Positions 47,545 through 59,819 are shown, counted from the stretch's first letter. The stretch is DNA of 64,000 nucleotides from Cristatella mucedo (GCA_009760855.2 WPIO01000064.1:342001-406000), one strand, 5' to 3'. The notes: generated from the sequence alone by a model not told the origin. Numbers and translations are program-made.

Positions 47545-49130
47545 CGCGTCTCACAGGCTATGGGTACAGCATTGATTGGCATTGTTGGTTTGGAGAAGCT
47601 TACGGGTGAGAATTGGCAGCTCTTGAGTAACCGGGGAAAATTCTACTTCTTAGCCAACGATCTGCGTGCGGGATGTCATAAATGGCGAAAGAGGTGGTCC
47701 ATGAATGTCGCACCTCTTGCTGGTAAGAGTGGCAAGAAAGACGAAAAGAACGGTATGGCATAGCGAGAGTTTGATCGATGCACAGTGAAGGGTTTGTCTG
47801 TTCTTGTCATGGCTGTCTCGGATTTTTTGCTACTGAGTTCCGGCATTGGAGCCATGGCAACGGAGGCATGGCGGAACGTGAATGCCATATACGCTTCAAG
47901 AATGCATATGAGTCACATGCTTTCTGTATCTGCAGCTAGCACCTTCCCCGAATGTCAGAAGGCGAAGATTTCGTACGAAAACAAAACGCAAACACAAACA
48001 AAATTAAGTCGATTGCTAATCATTTGCATGTTCCGGGCGATATTCTACCGAAGGATGGTTGTCCTTAATAAAAAAAATATAATTCATTTGTATAGCGCCC
48101 TAAGAGAACTTAATCTCTATTCAGGTGCTTCACATGTGCCACTGGGCTCGAGCCCACGACCTCGGCCAGACCTTGGTCGGGGCGAGCACCTTAACCACTA
48201 GATCAATCTAGAAGGAGTTGTGGCACCTTCTGATGACGGCACTCGAAGCAAGGGACATGTGCCACTTAACAGTAGACTTTGCTCAGAAAAGACTGTTACA
48301 TGAGTGTCCGAGGCGACAAAATCGGCCTTCCCTTGACGAGAGCACGAAAGGGGCTTCGAGTGAGGTTAGGAAAGCCAGCAAAGCGGCTGCGCCCACTGCT
48401 CATGGAAAACAGCATACTTCAACGTTTACCGTCAAGTGCCGTTACTTTTTGGTCGTCAGTCTCAAGGCCTCACAATGCTTTAAAAAGGATTGTGAAGAGA
48501 ATATTCAAACAACAGGCTAACACAGTAACTGATGACTGTTTCGCCTTCACTGCCGACTAGGCTGATAACAGGCTTCTACCATACCTGGAGTGGCTTATCA
48601 ATTCTGGAGCCACTCATTATATGTGCTTCAAGCCCGAACTGTGGCTTGCAGCGTCGCGGTGGGTGACGGCGAAGTGCTTGATGCGATCGGTATTGGTACG
48701 ATGCGTGCTCAGCTGCTTGTTGACAGTACATGGTGCAAAGCTGAACTGCGAGATGTTATACTTGTATCTTAGCTTACCAAGAACCTCTTTTCGCTAAGCC
48801 AATGCGTCAAGAGAGACTATAGGCTGGAGTTTGACGGTGATAGTGTGCCTTTTACCAACCCTGGGTCAATAAACATGGCTGCTTCTGGCACGAGACAATG
48901 GAGACTCTTCTATCTGGTAGATAGTTCTGCGGGCAAGCAGTATCGGCTTCTCACGCATGTAAATAAATTTCGGGCGATATGACCAACCTTTGCTCTGACA
49001 ACGGTGCGCCAGGGGTGGATGGTACGAAGCTCCTCAAACGACGTGCTTTAGTAGAGACCAAGCAACTGGCAACTTTCGGGTGACACCAGGTTGCTCATAA
49101 CTACTAGGTTGGTCTTATCATCATTTATCA
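47545..49130 (+). pseudogene. Copia-type LTR retrotransposon gag-protease relic
   Basis: Gag-like start LIGIVGLEKLTGENWQLL (Copia gag typically begins with KL-G-NW) at about 47570. Then, in another frame, a segment like the SVSD...TAKEAW gag helix at 47800-47880. Protease-like NSGATHYMCFKPELW occurs at about 48600, where the catalytic DSGAT Asp is Asn. A VGDGEVLDAIGIGTM and LTKNLFSLSQCVK segment follows, as in Copia proteins between protease and integrase. A SINE-B interrupts it. Frameshifts, stops and the D-to-N change mean it is inactive. Integrase, RT and LTRs were not found. Confidence 0.75.
48066..48212 (-). mobile_element. SINE-B inserted in the Copia relic
   Basis: AAAAAAAATATAATTCATTTG, TATAGCGCCCTAAGAGAACT, GGGCTCGAGCCCACGACCTC and GGGGCGAGCACCTTAACCAC match the copy at 38790 almost base for base. 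Confidence 0.85.
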
Positions 49131-49169
49131 TCAAGGAGCTCGTACCCATACAAACGCAAATGTCCTCGA

Positions 49170-51045
49170 TAATAATAATAATAATAATAATAATAATGCA
49201 CTTGATAAAGCACCCTCAGATAACTCAATCTCTTTCTAGGCGCTTTACATTTGCTGTAAAGTGAAATGCAATTGAATGGTAAGTAAAATCATGCTTGAAA
49301 AACAAACGAGATGAATAATATGGTTAGGGGTGACATGCACAGGGTCAGCATGCAAATGTGGTTAGTGGCAGCATGCTCAGTGTCAGCACGCATAAGCACA
49401 TCAAAGACGAATCACAGGGACCCACTAAATGCTGTCCTAAATAGGTGTGTTTTTAGGTTCCTTTTAAATGTGGTCAGGTCAGGGGATGTTTTGACGCAGG
49501 TCGGGAGGGAGTTCCAGGCTTTGGGAGCATATGAACTAAATGCACGGTCTCCAAAGGATTTGAGGTTTGTACGGGGTATTTCTAGACTGTTGGATTCCGA
49601 AAAGTGGGTGGTACAATGCTTGGCCTAGTGGGGGAGTAGATCTGAGAGATAAGCCGGAGCGAAAGAATGAAATGACCTAAAAGTGAGCAACAAAACCTTG
49701 AAGTCGATCCGTTGCTTGACTGGGAGCCAGTGCAGGTGGGCGAGAAGTGGTTTGATGTGGCAACTACGACGCTCACGACAGACAAGCCTAGCTGCAGAGT
49801 TTTGCACCAGCTGCAATCGCCTGTAGGCCGGTAAGAAGTGAGTTGCAGAAGTCAAGACGGGATGTCACAAATGCATGGACCAACTTAGACGTGGTATCCT
49901 TATCTAAACAAGCCCGAATTTTAGCAATGTTATGTAGCTGAAAGTAGGCAGACTTGACCATGGAGCTGATGTGGTCGTCTAACGAGAGATCACTTTGGAA
50001 CATGAAACCTAGATTTCGAGCTGATTCAACTGGAGATATGCTGGCAGAACCAATTTTGAGCGTCAGCCTTTCCAATTTCTAAATCACACTGGGTTTGCCC
50101 ATAACTGGTAAGTTAGTTTCATCATCGCTTAGTTTTAGAAAATCTGTTGCCATCCATGTGCGGATGTCATCAATACATGCAGCAAGTGAGTTGAGAGAAT
50201 TTGAATTACTCGAAGGCTGAGACGGATCAAAGCATAGGTACAACTGAGTGTCATCCGCGTAAAAGTGGAGCCTATATTGCGCTTGGCAATCACATCAGCA
50301 AGAGGGAGAGTATAAACCGTGAAAAGAACCTGACCTAGCACGGAGCTTTGAGATACCCCATACTTCAAGAGGTACCTCGGATGATTATCGTCCATTCACG
50401 TCAATACTCTGGAGTCTCCTAATGAGATAGGACCTGATTGATTGCAGAGCAGTGCCAGTGATGTCTAGGCGAGATGAGAGGCGCTCTAGAATAACTGTGT
50501 GATCGATATTATCAAAAGCTGCCGAAAGATCAAGCAAAACAAGCAGAGACACTCTACCTATGTCTGCATTCCTAAGTAGGTCGTTGTACACCCTAAGCAA
50601 TGCTGACTCTGTGGAGTGATTATCTCTAAAGCCAGGGTGGAACTTACTAGCAAGGTTCGAAGTTTTAAGATATGAGTTCAGCTGGTCCGCCATGACCCGT
50701 TCCAGTGTCTTTGATAGAAATTGTAGAAGGGAGACTATGCGGTAGTTGCTCAAGTTCTCTTGGTCTAGTGTTGCTTTCTTGAGACGTGGCCTGACTAAAG
50801 CTTTTTTGAAAGATGCTGGGACATGACCTGAGGCTAATGACATAAACGGCGAAAAGAGGTGGTGCAGGCAGCTAGATAATTGAGTGAGTCGGATGAAGAG
50901 AACGGGTCAGAAAGGTCGGAGGATTGGTAGAGCTGGGTGCTGTCTGTGCGAAAATAAATGCCGAGATTGTGTTTGGTGACGATATGGAAAATATGTACAC
51001 GTAAACCATGATGCTTAGCCCATGTAGCCAGCATTGACTGTGGTT
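49170..51045 (-). mobile_element. LINE-A, most informative copy (RT to 3' tail), rearranged 5' end
   Basis: On the minus strand, RT starts with GHVPASFKKALVRPRLKKAT and reaches LLVLLDLSAAFDNIDHTVIL (motif A, catalytic Asp) in one 152-codon frame at 50843-50385. A degraded GVSQSSVLGQVLF (motif B) and the YADD region (here changed) follow at 50395-50135. Then come the KIGSASI...VKSAYFQLHNIAKI frame, the LHWLPVKQRIDFKVL frame at 49855-49625, and the 3' UTR ending in (AAT)n at 49172-49197. Frameshifts separate these frames. Beyond 50850, a duplicate of the post-motif-B region precedes the RT start, so the order is scrambled. Confidence 0.9.
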
Positions 51046-51059
51046 TTGCAGTCTCCTTG

Positions 51060-52160
51060 AAAACTCGCTCGCCTTTACTATATCCTCCGTAAAGGGTCTC
51101 CTACAGAAATGTATTCAATTGAGTATTCATGCTAACTCCTCCATGTAAGCTTGCAGCAAATGTAAGCAAGTGGCGCGACCATACTCTGACCCACTTCCTC
51201 CGCTCTTTCCTTCTGCAGACGGGCTCGCTAAAAATCGAAACTTTGGCATTCAGTTGCCACTTGATCACTTCTTCGAACCTTATATTACGACTTCCAGTGA
51301 TGCATGTATTTTTTTATATGAGCTCAACTACATTTGCCATGCTACGCATTTGCGACACCCTTGTAGTGGGTTGCTGGCATCTTCCTTGGCCTCCTTCTAT
51401 GTAGAAACGTTTGGCATCCGCCACCCTGAGTCCTACTTATTTATTTTTGCTTCGTCGCGAGTAAAGACCTAGCTTTAACAAGAACAAAGAAGTAAAGGTC
51501 TTTTGCTTCAGCAGCCCGATTTATGTAGTGGCAGATAAGCCCCAGCGGTTATCATCTCAATTACCACGGGGGGGGGAATAAAGCATTGCCTGACATGGTA
51601 CTTGAATACCCTGAACCTTACCTTTGGGCTAAGAACCAATGGCAGTCTCGCAGCGGTCATTTACCCCTACCTTAATTAAATTAGCTCAGTCATTCATCGA
51701 AAGATGTTCAGCTTTCTTTCGCAAGCATTTTCTTATGACATCAGAGCTCGTGAATACTGATTTAAAAAGCTTACGATTCGATTACCAGTGTAATGGTACC
51801 AGAAAAAGGCACCCATTCTCAAAGGCTCTGCCATACCTGTCTGGAGTCAGCATCGGTAGTTTTTAGCTTAGCTTTCTCCGCTGGAGATCACTAATGCGTC
51901 CGTGGGACTTCAGACGACATAGAAGAATATCCTTGTCCTTAAAGCTTGCTGAGTCTACTTCTGTTGCTTCACGACCAAATTTTTGTCTCGTAGAGAGTGT
52001 ACTAGACGTTCACGTAATGTTCTCCGAGTAACCTTACAACCAGAATTTCGTTTACTGGGGACGGAATGCTTGGTTTGCAGATGCGATCCAAGATGTCGGA
52101 GGTGTGTGCGAGGAAAAGTGTTTCTGAGGCCCTCTTCGAGCCAGTAAACCCTGTGTGTGG
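51060..52160. other. Unassigned sequence
   Basis: Plus-strand frames at 51129-51472 and 51639-51866 have no recognised motif. No splice signals stand out. Confidence 0.35.
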
Positions 52161-52164
52161 TCTT

Positions 52165-52270
52165 AAAAAATAATTTATTTGTGTAGCGCTCTAAGAGAAC
52201 TTAATCTCTACTCCAGTGCTTCACATATACCGCAAGGTTCAAGAACACGACCTCGGTCGTCAAATGCATT
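52165..52270 (-). mobile_element. SINE-B, partial
   Basis: TTTGTGTAGCGCTCTAAGAG, AACTTAATCTCTACTCCAG and ACACGACCTCGGTCG match the tail and B-box part of SINE-B; the tRNA-like head is lost. Confidence 0.65.
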
Positions 52271-52750
52271 CGTCTTGACCTCGATCTTTAAATGCTAGCT
52301 CTTCCACTCCTGTGCCAAAGCAAGGCATCATTGCGTCGTCGCTGTGAAATTAATTCAGACGACAGCAGTCACTTCTCATCGCCGTCCTCGCTGAATTTTC
52401 AAAATTATAAGCTACATCTAGCTCTCTGGCTTTCTAAGGGTCTTGGCAACTTGCTGCTGCGGCTGAGATCGTTGACTCCTCAAACTCGAGCAGAGCTTCT
52501 ATAACTCGGCATTAGACCTCATACAGATACTCCTCGCTGTCACTCGATGCTCACTCGTACAAGCACTGCGACGAACGGGCGGCTTCTAGTTGTAGAGTAC
52601 ATTCTCGAGCTAACTTCAAAGGTCCCACATTGCTTGCCTCTTTCTTTGGTTGCTTCGCTGCTACGGCTGCGGCCCTACTTGAGGACAACAAGCTAGCCGT
52701 CTCTTCCTTTCAAACGTAGCAGACGTGTTAGCAGCAGATGATTACGTTTT

Positions 52751-53062
52751 TCAGGCACTAGCCTGTGGAACACTCTCGAACAGCTCTCGTGCATAGATAT
52801 TGACGGCAGTTGCAAATGAACCTTTGGGCACGCGCAAACCGAGCTGCAACCGATCTCGCTCACTGTTTGTAATGTTTCCGAAGTCCACAGCCAAGTTGTG
52901 ATCGCCTGCGCCCGACTTATTGACAGTTATTGTCACTGAGCAAAACTCTTTTGGTACTTCAGAGGAACACCTGTCGAAGGGCCAGATCCTCGTCAAGCAA
53001 GATCCAGACGCCTCCTTCGTCACGCCGGCTTCAACATGCGAGCCGGCGTCGCCCGAGAGCAC
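52751..53062 (-). CDS. Unrecognised open frame, possible exon
   Basis: A 103-codon frame, open from a stop just upstream of 53062 to a stop at 52751. It contains a plausible folded-protein stretch (VTITVNKSGAGDHNLAVDFG, then GLRVPKGSFATAVNIYARE) with balanced residue composition. There is no signal peptide, no known domain, and no ATG at the start; splice signals are weak. An overlapping plus-strand frame (52920-53153) competes. It is either a host exon, a transposon piece or chance. Confidence 0.25.
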   Translation of the reverse strand: MLSGDAGSHVEAGVTKEASGSCLTRIWPFDRCSSEVPKEFCSVTITVNKSGAGDHNLAVDFGNITNSERDRLQLGLRVPKGSFATAVNIYARELFESVPQASA

Positions 53063-53299
53063 ATTAACAGCGGCTCAGGCTTCTTCTAGTGTCTACGACT
53101 CGCACGAGTTACTCACAGAGAAGATTTGTTTGCCACCCCTCTCCCTCCCATGAGCCGGTTTATCCTAGATGTCACGTGATCCCAGACGATCGCATAACGG
53201 CTTTACGCTTGCGAGTGGTTGAGGCTGATACACTGAAGCCGTTGATGAACTGTATGTAGCTCGCAAACAGGGTTCAAGCAGCGCGGTACGGATGAGCTC

Positions 53300-53300
53300 A

Positions 53301-53364
<64 letters not shown>
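53300..53364. repeat. (CT)n microsatellite
   Basis: Uninterrupted CT dinucleotides. Confidence 0.97.
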
Positions 53365-53367
<3 letters not shown>

Positions 53368-53818
53368 TTGCCTATACAGTTGCCTATACAGTTTGTGTTT
53401 GGCTTTTAGCTTATACTTATACTATATGCTTTGTTTTTGTACTCTTTTTGCTGTGCTTTTTATTTTGTTGGCCTACTCACCCTCAATTGCTGCCGTACAC
53501 ATCTCCTTACTTGATGACAAATAAAAAGACGCTAAAACACCTACCTGTTCTGTTCTGCATTTCCTGGGTGTGCGTGAATTGCCCCTTGTACTACAACGCA
53601 TGCATGTCTCACTCCCCACCGGTAGCGACGAAGAGGTAAGTCTTCAAGACAGTTATGAAGGCTGGCCTCGAAAAGCTGGTCTGCGGGGAAGATGCCCCGA
53701 GCGCAGCAGCAACACAGGGCAAAGACTTGTCTCCCAAGCTCTTAAAGGTTCCGTGTTTCGTCTTGTTTCAAGCCTTAATGTTGTACCAGATAGGTAACTT
53801 GTGATGTGGTAATGAAAC

Positions 53819-54319
<501 letters not shown>

Positions 54320-54864
54320 TCCTTCCCTAACGCACCATCTACACCCTCTTCTTAGCCCGAACGCAGGAGAATAAAACCACTGTACTCCTTCTGTGACTCT
54401 CCTTGCGTGAGCCTTTACTCGCCCCCGCCTCTCCCCTTACTATTTTTCAGCTTTCGCTCGCACCGGCGCTTCGCAAGAAGCTCGCCCAAATGCAAATTAC
54501 GGTCTCCATAGCGACAGAGCTTCGCTGAAGAAGATGACCTTCGCAGACCCAAGCGGGCTGCTGAGCTGCTGCGGAGCTGGCGCTGAACCGCGAGCAAACT
54601 GCCCTCCGGAAAACAATAGCTAGTCGACATTAGGCAAGCTGTTCGTAAAGCCGCTTCTTACGCACGAGATGCACCAATGGTCGCCCTTTGTGACCGCCTC
54701 CAACGGCGCGCACAAGGGGGCTTTGTACCTTTGACCGCCAGAGCCACGCCGCCGCTACCATTGGCGGAAACGAGGGCGAGCCGAAGTTGAGTTGCCGCTG
54801 GCGGCTTAACTTTCGCCCAGCGTCCAGCCGGCTGGCAACCGCCGCCGTCGCTGCAGCCGCCAGC

Positions 54865-55212
54865 ATGGCGAGCACGTCCAGCGATGAGCAGCGAGGGGCC
54901 GAGCCAGCGGCGGCGGTAACAGGGGCCGAACGGGACCGGCCCAGGCTCCTCAGGCCGACTGTGAACGCCAACGTCGTGCGATTTGAGAACGCCGGTCTGG
55001 GTCACGACAAGAAAGCGTCGAGGTCAACCGTGGGGTTCGTTTCCAAGCTCCGTCGCCGAAGGAATGCGCAGCCACCAGCGCCGCCCGTGGACGGCAGTGA
55101 TGCCGGCGAGCCCGCCAGCCTTCTTCAGGCGAGTGGCGCGAACCGGCGGTGCGCCGCCGCGCACGAACCGGCGCCTCGGCTTCAGGCGAGCTCGCTCTCG
55201 CTCGATCGCTAG
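54865..55212 (+). CDS. GC-rich open frame, candidate first coding exon
   Basis: An ATG in good context (CAGCATGG) opens MASTSSDEQRGAEPAAAV, then RPTVNANVVRFENAGLGHDK, a plausible cytosolic N-terminus. Downstream of about 55020 the frame becomes Arg/Ala-rich and looks like intron or shadow sequence; GTCAAC near 55023 is a poor donor. The CpG-rich setting fits a promoter/first exon. I do not recognise the protein. Confidence 0.3.
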   Translation: MASTSSDEQRGAEPAAAVTGAERDRPRLLRPTVNANVVRFENAGLGHDKKASRSTVGFVSKLRRRRNAQPPAPPVDGSDAGEPASLLQASGANRRCAAAHEPAPRLQASSLSLDR

Positions 55213-56035
55213 CCGCGGCTCTGAGCAGAAACGTCGGTCGACGACTCGCGACGCACGACCGGCGCTGCTGCGGCACTTCGGCGGTCGGTCGGTCCGCTGC
55301 CGACGTTCGCCGACATTCGCTCCAATCCTGGGCACCGGCGGCGCCGGCAGCGAGCTTAGCGGCTGCCCAAAGAGCGCCAGCGCCGAGGGGCGTGGCAACA
55401 TTGAGTTTACTCACCGGTCCTGGGCTTTCTAAGGGGGGGGGGGACGCAAAAGTCCTCCCGACCAGAATACCTTGAGAGCACCTCGACGTTAGAGGTACTC
55501 GCTATAGCAACCTCTCGCTCCTGAATGGGCCGCCTCAAACGTAAGCTAGGATCGAGTTGACCATGGATAGAGGTAAAATGGCTAGGTTAAATGACTAGGC
55601 TGATGTATTGCCGTGCTCGCCGGCCACCTAACGACTGCCCAACGGCGAACTGAGGAAGGCTGCAGCGGCACGTAGCTATAAAAATTAAGTATTAATTAAT
55701 TGATTAACACGTCCTCGTTCTCGGCAACACGTTCTCGGCAGCGAATTTATTTGAAAACCAATGAAAAGTGCCAAGCAATGGCCGTCTATCAATCGCTGAT
55801 ACGGTGGGGCGAAATACAATTTCCTACTCTTGCTTACTGGCAGCCAAGCAGACAAGAGGATTTGTGGGTAGGGTTCACCCTTCCGACAACGACAAACTCC
55901 AGTGGAAATCACATAACATCTATTCAACGCTATAGCTGCGGCTGCCAATAGATTGAAAGTGTATGGCAATCTCATCAATCGTCACAATCGCGGCCGCTTC
56001 TTTCCCAACATAATCTCAGTAATAAATTAACAGAA
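55213..56035. other. Unassigned; GC-rich to ~55430
   Basis: A G(11) run is at 55432-55442. A short plus-strand frame at 55700-55951 is unrecognised. Confidence 0.3.
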
Positions 56036-56040
56036 ATACA

Positions 56041-57195
56041 GTTATATAGCACCTCGGAGAACTAACGATTCGATCGTGCTTCATTTGCAGCAAATGTAAA
56101 GTCTCTAGAAATAGTTCTCTGAGGGTGCTATATCAAATGTATAATTATTATTATTAACTACATCTCTTTCTAGGCACTTTATATATGCTGTATGGGAAGC
56201 ATGTCAATACGGCCAGTGACGACATGCATAGCATCAGCACGTACGAGCATGCCCAAGGCAATGCACACAGATCTAGCAATCGCTATGAGGAATTAATGCT
56301 ATTTTAGTTTTTGTTATAGTGTCGCTAATTCAGGGATGACGTCGTGCCGTCAGTGAGTTCCAGGTTTTGGTAGCATACGTAGTTGGAAGAGTGGATTGGT
56401 ACGATGACCCGCCTGACTGGGAGTAGTTTGAATGCGCAGGCTGGATCAAGAGGATGAAGAAACGTTAAGGTCGGCGACGAAACCTTGAAGTCAGTGAGAT
56501 GCTTGATGCAAAGCCGGTGCAGGTCGTCGAGAAGTAGTGGGATGTGGCAACTGCGACACTCACACAGACAAACCTGGCTGCAGAGTTTTGCAGCCACTGT
56601 AAGCGCCTGATTGCACAGGCCCATATTTGCAAGTTTTTAGCTACAGTAGCTCCCCAGAATGTCACTAATGCACGGACCAGGTTGGATGCCTTACCCCTGT
56701 TTTATAGAGCCCGAGTTTTTGCGATGCTGCGTAGCTGAAAGGAACTAGACTTGACCGTGGAACTTATGTGCTTGTCTAGTTAAAGATCACTTTAGAATAG
56801 GAAATAAGGATTTCGTTTAAGATGCTACAGGAGATATGCTGGCGGAGCCCATTTAAAGGAATATGTTTTCCAATTTATGAGTAACACTTGCTTTGTCTAT
56901 ACTAGAAAATTGATTATATCGTCAAAAATTTGAGAAAATATGTGGAAATCCAAGTGCTATTCTCATTAATACGTGCAGCATGTGATTTGTGAGAGTGTGG
57001 TGAGCTCGAAGGCAGGGAGGAATCGAAACACTGGTAATGCTGAATGCCATCTGCATAGAAATGAAACATTGGATAGATTGTGCTTGCCAACAACATCGGC
57101 AAAATGCAGAGTATAAATTGTGAAGATAAATTGACCAAGCACTGAACCCTGGGTACCGTTACTTCAGAGGCTCCTCTGTATACTGCGACGTACAT
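56041..57195 (-). mobile_element. LINE-A, RT fragment to 3' end, decayed
   Basis: On the minus strand: FHFYADGIQHYQCFDSS (degenerate YADDTQLY motif C) near 57050, DDLHRLCIKHLTDFKVSSPT at 56510, then 3' UTR to TATAGCACC at 56046. Motif C is damaged. The 3' UTR is interrupted by an inverted LINE-A end. Confidence 0.8.
56065..56155 (+). mobile_element. 91-bp LINE-A 3' end inserted into a LINE-A 3' end
   Basis: ACGATTCGATCGTGCTTCAT to (ATT)n on the plus strand is the last part of LINE-A. It is flanked by AACTA at 56060-56064 and 56156-56160, and the surrounding minus-strand copy continues on both sides (GAGAACT / ACATCTCTTTCTAGG). This is a short 5'-truncated insertion with a target-site duplication. 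Confidence 0.8.
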
Positions 57196-57417
57196 CAGCG
57201 TGGCAGTATTGAGTCCGCATTCATCGTAGTTCGGAATCGCGTCTTCAAATACGCTGAACGCACGCTTAGCCTTGGTAACGTGTGACTGGCAGTGTCAGAA
57301 TGAGTCGCACCAGCCAGCTTTCGCTGCAGCTTGCCACAGCCGGGGTTAGCTCCAATCGACACTACCAGTATGACTGCAAGATTGGAAAGCATACCAAATT
57401 TCTTTACACGAGAATAA

Positions 57418-57545
57418 TTGATTTAACAGCCTCGTTTACTTAGCGGCAGAAGAGCCCTAACGGCTATCCTCGCCGCTTGCAGTTGCAATTAAAGATCACA
57501 CACTGCAGGATTCGAACCCACGACATAGGTCAATAAGAGCGAGCT
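57418..57545 (-). mobile_element. SINE-A
   Basis: AACAGCCTCGTTTACTTAGC, CCGCTTGCAGTTGC and GCAGGATTCGAACCCACGAC are the reverse complement of SINE-A; the tRNA head is truncated. Confidence 0.75.
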
Positions 57546-57714
57546 GCTGTCTCAAGATGATCATTTGTATTACGAAGACTAAAGCTTTCGCGGCTATTGC
57601 TCCTGTCGTTCTACGACCGCTGATATGTGATATCCACGCAAGTTCCTGACCGGGACGACCTCACTGGTGTTTGCCTTTTCTAAGCTGTCTCCCCCCCCCC
57701 TTACGCAGGTGTTA

Positions 57715-58160
57715 TCGTGGCGACGGATGATGGGTAAATGTGGCACATAACGGACCGACAATGAAATGTAATGTAATCTACCTCCTTCTGTAACTCCACA
57801 TATATATATATACATATATATAAGGACTAAGTGGGTGGTACGCATGAGAGTCTTATATAGTTCAAAGCTCAAAGCCTAAGCTGCTTTCGGTGTGCATACG
57901 GTAGCAAGCAAACTTTATCATACGAGACAAAGAGAAATTGAGAAGCGTACCTTCGCCAGACGGGCTGTCGATGAAATGAGTAGGACGGAAGTAGCTGCTC
58001 AGGATGGATAGTAAGGATGTGCCACAGTTGCCGTTAGGATTGGACGAGGCATTAGACTTGTGGGTGTAAGTTTCACAGTCTAGGACCTACAGAGCAAAAG
58101 CTTCTGTTGCCAACGTTCTTTAAGCGTAGGAGAGGAGCAGCTAGTGTACTGCCCATAGGA
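57715..58160 (-). mobile_element. LINE-B 3' portion with long 3' UTR
   Basis: Contains ACTAAGTGGGTGGTACGCAT, AGCCTAAGCTGCTTTCGG and GAAGTAGCTGCTCAGGATGG, extending to the CAGAGCAAAAGCTTCTGT block also found at 23630. (TA)n occurs at 57801-57822. Confidence 0.72.
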
Positions 58161-59060
58161 GACATGAGGACATAAGGAGGCTGAAGCTGGTGAGTTCAGT
58201 TAGGCATGAAGGCGCAAAGGCATGACGATCGATAGGAAGTCATCACAGCTAATTTAGCAAGGGACGTGGCTGGACCTCTGGGATTTGTTTGCTAGCCTTG
58301 CAGCCATAGTCATCACTAGCTGCAGGAATTTAATGGCTTTTTCGTTAGCCCAGGCAAATTGGCATTGCAGCAATTCAGCCTAGACAAAAATCTAGTTAGA
58401 TTTTTAGCAAGACCACGGGGTTGACAGTCCCTAATCTTAGTGTAGCACGCGGGAGAGTTCGACGGGTGGGTTTCACCGCCATTGAAGCGTGTCGCCCACT
58501 CCTGACAGGTTGTTGCAATAAGTAGGTCGCCCCGCCGAGAGCATCTCAGGCCCGATCTTACCTATCGATACCTTGATGTGTGTCTGATCAAATCGCAAAT
58601 CACTAATAGGAAAATTTACCGAACTTTATTTACAGGCATACAATGTCACTGCGAGTCTAGTTCGGTCTTATCGCAACAGCCCTCGAAAGCTCTCACCGAG
58701 ACAAACACTCTTACGGCGTAAATACTTCCAGTACTTAGGTCACGTGCCTCTATACTAGGGTGTGACCCACATAGGTAGAGGGCCCCAACAACAAAACACG
58801 CGATTAGTTTAGGTGTGCATCAGCTTCAGCAGCTAGCCCTGATGCCCCCTCCGATCTCCGCGTCACCGAACCCTAACTCCTGACCGGAGAGCTAGGATTC
58901 CGCATTCACTTAACTCAAAGGCAGGTAAACTAGGGGCTATTACGCTAAACAAAAGCAAATACCTCCCTCTGCCTCTTCATCGGAAGCGGGTAGCCCCTAT
59001 GCTACTTCGCAGCGCCAAATCCCTACGCCTAGACCATGCGCGAGACTACATTCGCGCATG
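58161..59060. other. Unassigned sequence
   Basis: No domain or repeat family recognised. Confidence 0.35.
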
Positions 59061-59113
59061 CACACACACACACACACACACACACGCACAAATACACACA
59101 CACACACACACAC
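59061..59113. repeat. (CA)n microsatellite, interrupted
   Basis: CA dinucleotides broken by GCACAAATA in the middle. Confidence 0.95.
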
Positions 59114-59778
59114 AAATGCGATTCACAGACGCTGTACGAACGTATTCGGCAGTGTCTGCCGAATTTTCCTCCTGGAGCTGGCTTTCGATATCCAGCGGCC
59201 GCCGATTGCTGACGTGAATGCCCGCCCACCTCCATCGTTTTAACAGAAACAAGTCCGGCAACTCTTGGACGGTGAAGACTTTTGGACCAGTGTCGCCTTA
59301 CTATTAAAAAGTTATGTGGCTCAATAGGATACGAACTTAGTGGCATTAGGCCAGGCACTGGTGGAGCACTGCAGTAAGAAACTACTGACAGCTATCACTC
59401 GACAACCAATGAGCAACCACGTCCGGCTCAAATGTCGGAAAGAAGGTTCCAGACAATGCTTTTGAACTGAGTTTCGGCCGAGGTTGATTGCGCAGCCGGC
59501 TACGATCAGCCACTCCTTCGGAGCGAGCGTAGGTCGACGAGAGAGGCAGAACTGCAGCAGTTGGCTCTTAAGCTCCCCGCTCTCGCTAACCCCTCCTCGT
59601 GATCCTAGCACAACAGCTGCATCCTCTTGCTCACTGTTCGAGGACAAATGTTTTTTAGCCGAGCAATCATTGTGCGCCCTAAAATTAAGCCAGTAGGACG
59701 CTTCGATATGTTAGCCAGGGATCGACCGTCATTGCTAGCTTCGGAAGCAGTCTTCAAAATGAAGCTTTCAAACTTTAC

Positions 59779-59806
59779 TATCCAAGATGCGTGTGCATCT
59801 TGGATA
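59779..59806. repeat. Perfect 12-bp hairpin with 4-nt loop
   Basis: TATCCAAGATGC, loop GTGT, then the exact complement GCATCTTGGATA. No T-run follows, so it is not a standard Pol III terminator. Confidence 0.85.
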
Positions 59807-59819
59807 TTAAAACGCCACT

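Noticed and set aside
49625-50843. Intact LINE reverse-transcriptase gene
   Set aside because: Frameshifts separate the RT motifs and the YADD motif is altered; it is a relic and is listed as a mobile element.
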